From an uncultured Bacilli bacterium (GTDB lineage Bacteria; Bacillota_I; Bacilli_A; RF39; UBA660): a stretch of DNA of 18,912 bases. Positions within the stretch are counted from its first letter, which is position 1, and each line of letters opens with the position of its first letter. A program made the position numbers and the translations under genes. Positions 14,461 to 18,912 of the stretch are shown here, one piece after another. Below the pieces are notes generated by a model that was not told the DNA's origin, ran no database searches, and saw only the letters and a list, made by a program, of their open reading frames with translations. Location: positions 1-18,912 of the forward strand of contig CAKPGT010000018.1 in assembly GCA_934155185.1 (NCBI GenBank), given 5' to 3'.

Positions 14461-16192
14461 CTTCACATTCCTCCTCATATTCAGGTGGATTTATTATATT
14501 TAAATTATAATTGTCTTTTCCAAATTCACATTTAGATAATAACATCTCTGGAATTTTCTTTATTTTTATATTTTTATATAACCCATCTATTTCTTTATCA
14601 TATGCTGTACATGCAATCACAAGATATTCTGCATCATTCATTTCTTCTTTTATTTTATTTATATCATTTTTAGTTACAAATTTTGTAGTTACATATAAAT
14701 AACTATTTTCATTACCAACAGATTGTTTCCAAAATTTTTCATATGAAGGATTATATTTAAATCCTTCATGTAACGCAACTGCGGCAGCTAACATTTCTGC
14801 ATTATATTCTTTATTTATAACAGGTTCTCCAAATGAATCAATGTTTATTAGCGAAGGAGCTAATTCATAGAATTTATATCCTCCACCGCCTTTCCAATTT
14901 TCTTCTGTAGTTATTCCTCCTAAGTCTTCTCCTTCTATTATTCTATCAAGTCTAACTTTACAATGAGAATAACAATGTTCTCCCATTTCAATTCCAATCC
15001 ATCTTCTTTCCATTTTTTGTGCCACTGCACAAGTTGTTCCACTTCCTAAGAAAGAATCAAGAACTATATCATTCTTGTTTGTTGTCATCTTTATAATCCT
15101 TTTTACTAATTCTTCTGGTTTTTTTCCGTTTGGGAATTGAACATTTCCTTCTTTGGTAAGATTATTATATTGAATATCATCCCACAAATTTCCCATATTA
15201 TCTAATTTGTATATTTCTTTTTCACCAATATTAACAACATCTCTTAACCAAGCAATTAAATTATTATCTTTGTATAAAGATCTAATCATTCTTCCTGCAT
15301 TTTTTCCCTTTATTGGAACATATTCTATACTAAAAAAACCATTTCCATTATTATATTCTTTAGTTTCTTCAATCACCTTTGTCCTAATTGAAGTCTGCGC
15401 ATTAGTTGTTCTAAAGATTTTATCTATATTATCATAGTATGCTTTTTTAATATCTCCATTATATAATTCATTTGCTAACTGATTTATAGAGCAAACTTCT
15501 ACTTCTTCATGCTTAAACAATTTTATTGTGTCTCCATTTCCTGCTTTAAATTCTTTAACAAATTTTCCTTCATCTATTTTTCTCAAAACGGAAGTATACT
15601 TCCAACTTTTTCCTTGTTCTTTATAAGAATCTATATATGACATTAATTCCTGTTTTTTTTGTGGAACAACATTTATATTAAATTTACTAATATCTTTTGC
15701 ATAGAACAATATATATTCTATATTATCTTGCAAACTTTTCCCTAGATTACTTCCACTTACTCCTGCTATTTTTGTTTTTACAGAAATAATATTTATAAAA
15801 TTATTTCGTCCAAATATTTCGTCCATTATTACTTTTAAATATGCCATTTCAACAGCATCAATTTGTATACATATTGCCCCATCATCACTTAATAGTTTTT
15901 TAAATATATCTATTCTTTTTTTCATTAAATTAAGCCATATTGAATGTTCTATATTATCATCATAATGTTCAAATGCACTCCCTGTATTATATGGTGGATC
16001 TATATATATACATTTAATTTTATTAGTATAATTATTTTCTAATGCCTTAAGTGCTAATAAATTATCTCCATGAATTAATACATTTCCTGAATTATCTCCA
16101 TAGGATTTACTTTTATCTTCTATTAATATTCTTGGTTCTATATTTATTTTCTCGTTTTTCCCCACCCATGTTAACTCTAATTTATTTGCCAT
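14450..16192 (-). CDS. mod: Type III restriction-modification methyltransferase, Mod subunit
   Basis: The ATG at 16192 is preferred: AGGAG lies 8 nt upstream, while the in-frame GTG at 16201 is part of that site. The 580-residue protein is a beta-class N6-adenine methyltransferase with catalytic DPPYNTG (65-71) before the SAM motif LDSFLGSGTT (378-387), the order typical of Type III Mod. The central ~200 residues between them are the target-recognition domain that fixes the asymmetric site; the specificity cannot be read off. A run of eight A's on the coding strand (15653-15660) is intact in frame. It is first in the defence operon, directly downstream of a good promoter and a 22-bp palindrome. 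Confidence 0.93.
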   Translation of the reverse strand: MANKLELTWVGKNEKINIEPRILIEDKSKSYGDNSGNVLIHGDNLLALKALENNYTNKIKCIYIDPPYNTGSAFEHYDDNIEHSIWLNLMKKRIDIFKKLLSDDGAICIQIDAVEMAYLKVIMDEIFGRNNFINIISVKTKIAGVSGSNLGKSLQDNIEYILFYAKDISKFNINVVPQKKQELMSYIDSYKEQGKSWKYTSVLRKIDEGKFVKEFKAGNGDTIKLFKHEEVEVCSINQLANELYNGDIKKAYYDNIDKIFRTTNAQTSIRTKVIEETKEYNNGNGFFSIEYVPIKGKNAGRMIRSLYKDNNLIAWLRDVVNIGEKEIYKLDNMGNLWDDIQYNNLTKEGNVQFPNGKKPEELVKRIIKMTTNKNDIVLDSFLGSGTTCAVAQKMERRWIGIEMGEHCYSHCKVRLDRIIEGEDLGGITTEENWKGGGGYKFYELAPSLINIDSFGEPVINKEYNAEMLAAAVALHEGFKYNPSYEKFWKQSVGNENSYLYVTTKFVTKNDINKIKEEMNDAEYLVIACTAYDKEIDGLYKNIKIKKIPEMLLSKCEFGKDNYNLNIINPPEYEEECEDDE

Positions 16193-16230
16193 TTTATTCA
16201 CTCCTAAATTTTATAATAACTCTAGTATAT

Positions 16231-16259
16231 TTTATATCATAAAATGACAATTTTCTCAA
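16231..16259 (-). promoter_or_regulatory. Sigma-A-type promoter of the defence operon
   Basis: On the minus strand, TTGAGA (16254-16259) and TATAAA (16231-16236) are separated by exactly 17 bp, close to consensus. It lies about 40 nt before the mod ATG, with AGGAG in between. No terminator follows until 5294, so it may drive the whole 11-kb set of genes from mod to HNH. Confidence 0.75.
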
Positions 16260-16263
16260 CAAA

Positions 16264-16285
16264 TAATTGTAAATATTTACAATTA
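16264..16285. promoter_or_regulatory. 22-bp perfect palindrome upstream of the mod promoter
   Basis: Half-site TAATTGTAAAT, perfectly symmetrical with no spacer, 5 bp upstream of the -35 box of the mod promoter and overlapping the TAA stop of the neighbouring putative regulator gene. The position fits an operator for a dimeric regulator. The AT-only stem with no T-run makes a terminator less likely. Confidence 0.55.
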
Positions 16286-16907
16286 ATTTCTATGAAAAAA
16301 ATGATCATATGGATAACCTGCTTTAATATACAACTCCGTTAACTCCATTTTATATTTTTCTAATAATTCTAAATACTTTTGCTTAAAAACATTTTTACAA
16401 ATCCATTCAACTCCTTTTCTTGAAATAATAACTTTATTATTATCTAAATATTTATAATTACTAAATCCCTTATCACACATTTTCTTAATTGCTTTTCTTA
16501 TACTAGATTCTGCTCTATTAAAATAGTTTTCTAATTGTTTTATATCCATATCTTCATTCCACCAATTTTTATTGCGTTCTACTTCCAAAAAATCTTCATA
16601 CAATTTAATTCTGGTTTCAAAAAATTCTACATCAGCATCTATTAAAGATTTTTCTTTCTCAAAATACACAAATTTTATCCAGTAATACCCTTCTACTAAA
16701 ATAAAATATTTTCTACTTCTTATTTTTTCACTTCTCCATCTGCAAGTTGGATGTTTTTTTAACATAACATCTACAGCTTTTCTTAAATCTACATGCTTTA
16801 CTTCTTTACCATGTTTAGTTGTTGTTCCTAATAACTTTAATCTTTTTAAAATTTTATCATATGATAAAAAAAACACTATCTAAAATTTGTTCTGAATCTC
16901 TCCACAT
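16283..16907 (-). CDS. Putative winged-helix regulator, apparent frameshift in a T8 tract
   Basis: The long open frame (from the GTG at 16876) lacks a ribosome site. An ATG at 16907 has GGAAG 8 nt upstream, but its frame reads MWRDSEQILDSVFF and stops soon after eight T's (16866-16873, A's on the + strand). Removing one T joins it cleanly to the long frame (…DSVFLSYDKIL…), giving a protein of about 208 residues. So either expression needs slippage, or the gene is switched off, or there is a base-call error. The protein is basic, with a helix-turn-helix-like segment IKQLENYFNRAESSIRKAIK and a wing-like KVIISRKGVEWI near its C-terminal third. No family is recognised. Its position before the palindrome and mod promoter suggests, but does not prove, a control protein. 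Confidence 0.55.
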
Positions 16908-17243
16908 TTTCATCACTTCCTTGCTATAAAAATTTATTAATGCTAGTTTACGAAACATTAAGAATTAGCAAAATTTATTTTGCTCGAATATAGGTGGCAT
17001 TTTTTTATGCCCAATATTCGCCAGCGTGGTGTTTTGACACCCTTTTCGCTGTTTAGGGCAAAATGCCCTAATACCCTTTTTGCTCTCCGAGGGATAATTT
17101 TTTATAAAAAATCTCTTATTTTTATTTTAAATAATTGCAAAAAAGCTCAAATTTCTAAATTAAAAACATGAACTTTTTTGCTTTACTTTTATGTATAAAT
17201 ATTTTATAATTATATTAGTTTTTGGATTAAGTTAGTATTTAGT
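16908..17243. other. Intergenic region with a dense array of inverted repeats
   Basis: About 336 bases between the putative regulator and the end of the dnaC-like gene, with no gene. Perfect or near-perfect hairpins follow one another: 16967-16984 (AGCAAAAT arms), 16985-17020 (CGAATAT outer and GGCAT inner arms), 17022-17051 (CAGCG and GGTGT arms), 17054-17070 (TAGGGCA arms, 3-base loop), then a 16-bp AT palindrome at 17097-17112. The 16985-17095 part is clearly richer in G and C than its surroundings. The right end, from about 17113 to 17243, is plain AT-rich sequence. Candidates are an element's transfer or replication origin, or a structured RNA. Confidence 0.7.
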
Positions 17244-18080
17244 TTAGTCGCTTATACTAACTTTTTTCTTTTCATTTTCATCATATTTTTTTAGTTCAAT
17301 TCCATAGCAAAATTGATATAACTTTTCAATAACATCTTCAGCTAATTCTTCATCTTCACTTTGATAAAATCTATCTAATAAGCTCTCTTTATCAAATCTA
17401 GTTGTTACTATAATTGGTAATTTATTTTCATTTCTATTTTCTATAATTGTATATAATTTTTCTAATGCCCAGCTACTAATTCTTTCTGTTCCTAAATCAT
17501 CAATTATAAGCATATCAACCTTAGAATATAATTCAATTATGTCTTTTTCTTTACTCGAAAAATCTTTAAAAGTATCTTTAATTACATCCAGCAATAAAAT
17601 TAGTCTTCCCATTAAAACTAGCATATCTTTTTCAGTTAGTTTATTTAAAATAGCTGTTGCTAAATGTGTTTTCCCTGTTCCTGACTTTCCAGTAATAATA
17701 AGTCCATTTTTTTGATTTTTATTTATACATTTTTGTGTAAAATCTTTTGCAATTTTTACTTCTTTTTCATTATTTTCTGTTATTATAAAATTTTCCAATT
17801 GATAATCTTCTATTCGGTTACTAATATAATTTTGTATATAGAATTGCCTAATCATTTGTTCAAAATGTTTCCTTTTCTTTTGTATTTCTTCTTTTAAATC
17901 TATTTCATTCCAATAAGCCTTTGACTTTTTACAATCACATCTTTCATACTCTATTGAAGTTAAAGGCATATTTGCATATAAATAATCTAAACCTATTGGT
18001 TTTAAATCTTTTCCACAGAATTTACATTTATTGTGGAAAATCTTGTCTTTAGAATTATATTTCATATTTTCTAAATCCAT
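17244..18080 (-). CDS. DnaC/IstB-like helicase loader ATPase
   Basis: A 278-residue AAA+ ATPase. Its N-terminus has a cysteine set (Cys19-x2-Cys22 and Cys48-x-Cys50) that may bind zinc. The ATPase core has Walker A GKSGTGKT (131-138), Walker B LIIDD (191-195) followed by LGTE, and a sensor-I-like PIIVTTRF. This matches DnaC/DnaI-type loaders of phages and integrative elements, which load the host replicative helicase at an element's origin. The start at 18080 overlaps the upstream replisome-organizer gene by 26 nt. The pairing of an organizer with a loader is the usual replication module, with origin-like hairpins just beyond its 3' end. Confidence 0.88.
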   Translation of the reverse strand: MDLENMKYNSKDKIFHNKCKFCGKDLKPIGLDYLYANMPLTSIEYERCDCKKSKAYWNEIDLKEEIQKKRKHFEQMIRQFYIQNYISNRIEDYQLENFIITENNEKEVKIAKDFTQKCINKNQKNGLIITGKSGTGKTHLATAILNKLTEKDMLVLMGRLILLLDVIKDTFKDFSSKEKDIIELYSKVDMLIIDDLGTERISSWALEKLYTIIENRNENKLPIIVTTRFDKESLLDRFYQSEDEELAEDVIEKLYQFCYGIELKKYDENEKKKVSISD

Positions 18081-18591
18081 TTGTGTTCTCTTCTTCCTTT
18101 CTTATTTCTTTTTTCTTATCTTCTTTATTCTTAATTCTTATTTCTTTATTCTTTTTTTCTTCTCCGTTACATAACGTTACTGTAACATCACTTTTTTCAT
18201 TTTCACTTTTCTTTTTTTCACGATATTTTTGTTGCCTTAATCTAGCTTGTTCCTTGTATTTTTCATAAGTTTCAATACTTTGATATTCATTCCAGTTTTT
18301 TATTTTGTACACATTGCTATCTAAAGTAATCATATCTAATTCTAAAAATTTCTTAATAATTTCTTGCATTTTTTCTTCAGACTTTCCCATAATCTTCGAA
18401 AAATATTCTATTGTCATTGTTTTATTATCAGTTATTAATAATTTTCCTTCTTTATTACATTCCATAGCTAAAATTAATAATTGAAGCCATACTCTAATAT
18501 ATGTATCTCCATCAGGCTCTTTCAGTAATATTTGAATTTTCCTATTTGCAAATAAATTTACATCAATTTTTAACCATTGTATTTTATGCAT
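18055..18591 (-). CDS. Phage-type replisome organizer (Rep_org N-terminal domain)
   Basis: A 178-residue protein. The N-terminal ~105 residues (WLKIDVNLFANRKIQILL… through VYKIKNWNEYQS) form the winged-helix domain typical of phage replisome organizers, with the signature 'KI..LL..P.G..Y...wl.LL'. The C-terminal ~60 residues are a Lys/Glu-rich disordered tail with a DVTVTLCN motif, also usual in this family. It should bind the origin and recruit the downstream loader. AGGAGG lies only 2 nt before the ATG, closer than usual, so translation may be weak or the start slightly off. It overlaps the loader gene, implying coupling. Confidence 0.85.
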   Translation of the reverse strand: MHKIQWLKIDVNLFANRKIQILLKEPDGDTYIRVWLQLLILAMECNKEGKLLITDNKTMTIEYFSKIMGKSEEKMQEIIKKFLELDMITLDSNVYKIKNWNEYQSIETYEKYKEQARLRQQKYREKKKSENEKSDVTVTLCNGEEKKNKEIRIKNKEDKKKEIRKEEENTNGFRKYEI

Positions 18592-18619
18592 TTCCTCCTT
18601 TCCTCTCTTTCTTTAAAAT

Positions 18620-18817
18620 TTAATTCATAGATTGTAATTCCATGTTTTTTAAATATTCATCTAGTGCTTGTACTCTAAATAAATATTTTCCACCAACTTT
18701 ACAATATGGAATTTGTTTTTTTCTTACCAGTTGATTAATTAACCAATATGAAATGCCTAAATACTCTGATGCTTCTTTCATCGTTAGTGTTGTTCTTTGA
18801 ACTTTTTGTACTTCCAT
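18620..18817 (-). CDS. Excisionase-like HTH DNA-binding protein (MerR/HTH_17 type)
   Basis: A 65-residue protein: a helix-turn-helix MKEASEYLGISYWLINQLV followed by a wing IPYCKVGGKYLFRV and a C-terminal helix ALDEYLKNM. This is the pattern of excisionase/HTH_17 proteins, which bend DNA at attachment sites or regulate element genes. AGGAGGTGG precedes the ATG by about 6 nt. It heads the replication module, 28 nt before the organizer gene. It is not next to an integrase in this window, so a regulatory role is as likely as excision. Confidence 0.82.
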   Translation of the reverse strand: MEVQKVQRTTLTMKEASEYLGISYWLINQLVRKKQIPYCKVGGKYLFRVQALDEYLKNMELQSMN

Positions 18818-18842
18818 AGTACCACCTCCTGTTTTTGGTTAA

Positions 18843-18871
18843 TTAAAAAAGTAAAATCCATATAAGTCCAA
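18843..18871 (-). promoter_or_regulatory. Possible promoter of the excisionase/replication operon
   Basis: Minus-strand TTGGAC (18866-18871) and TTTTAA (18843-18848) are 17 bp apart, about 30 nt before the excisionase-like start. The -10 match is moderate in an AT-rich background. Confidence 0.35.
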
Positions 18872-18912
18872 AATTTGAATGTATAGAAGAAAGTTCCTAA
18901 TTGCAGGTACTT

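Noticed and set aside
15653..15660. Run of eight A's on the coding strand of mod as a phase-variation tract
   Set aside because: The reading frame is intact and A8 runs are expected by chance at this base composition; no sign of disruption, unlike the T8 tract upstream.
5347..16192. BREX or Type I restriction system
   Set aside because: No PglZ-like phosphatase, BrxC-like ATPase or HsdS specificity subunit is present; Mod and Res motifs and order fit Type III.
17231..17261. 8-bp inverted repeat GTTAGTAT / ATACTAAC at the end of the dnaC-like gene as its terminator
   Set aside because: On the minus strand no T-run follows the stem; the T-run is on the opposite strand, where no gene reads toward it.
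1..18912. CRISPR array or tRNA/rRNA gene
   Set aside because: No regularly spaced repeats and no cloverleaf or rRNA-like sequence noticed on either strand by eye.

Overview
The window comes from a very AT-rich, low-GC Gram-positive bacterium, most likely a Clostridia-type Bacillota. The evidence is strong AGGAGG-type ribosome sites, tight same-strand operons, TAA-dominated stops, and mobile-element genes of the kind found in clostridial integrative elements. I cannot name the species. The standard genetic code fits.

Layout, left to right. (1) 1-396: the C-terminal catalytic part of a tyrosine integrase on the + strand, running off the left edge and ending in a hairpin that contains its stop codon. 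(2) 460-4474: a compact seven-gene minus-strand operon of small enzymes: cupin, TcmP-like methyltransferase, flavodoxin-like reductase, GNAT acetyltransferase, MazG-like pyrophosphohydrolase, HAD phosphatase and histidine phosphatase. (3) 4475-5346: a gene-poor stretch with hairpins and one small + strand gene of unknown function. (4) 5347-16192: a minus-strand defence island. (5) 16193-17243: a putative winged-helix regulator with an apparent frameshift in a T8 tract, a 22-bp palindrome, a good promoter, and a dense array of hairpins. (6) 17244-18817: a replication/excision module: DnaC-like helicase loader, phage-type replisome organizer and an excisionase-like HTH protein.

The defence island, read in its transcription direction, starts with a complete Type III restriction-modification pair (Mod, Res). 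A PD-(D/E)xK/DUF5655-type protein and a tiny zinc-ribbon (DUF7695-like) protein follow. After these comes a tightly coupled four-gene block: a gamma-class N6-adenine methyltransferase, an 822-residue soluble protein with two GHKL ATPase modules (a MORC/MutL-like N-terminal one and a histidine-kinase-like C-terminal one with an H-E phosphoacceptor motif), a stand-alone response-regulator receiver, and an HNH endonuclease.

This last block is the most interesting part. It looks like a restriction-type system in which a two-component phosphorelay, rather than direct cleavage by a helicase-nuclease, might control an HNH nuclease, with the methyltransferase marking self DNA. The GHKL-with-restriction-modification theme is known from comparative genomics of prokaryotic MORC relatives. 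I do not recognise this exact methyltransferase / dual-GHKL kinase / receiver / HNH arrangement as a named system. Its function is inferred from domains and gene order only.

The integrase fragment at one end and the excisionase and replication genes at the other suggest one or two integrative elements. The ends of any element cannot be fixed from this window.
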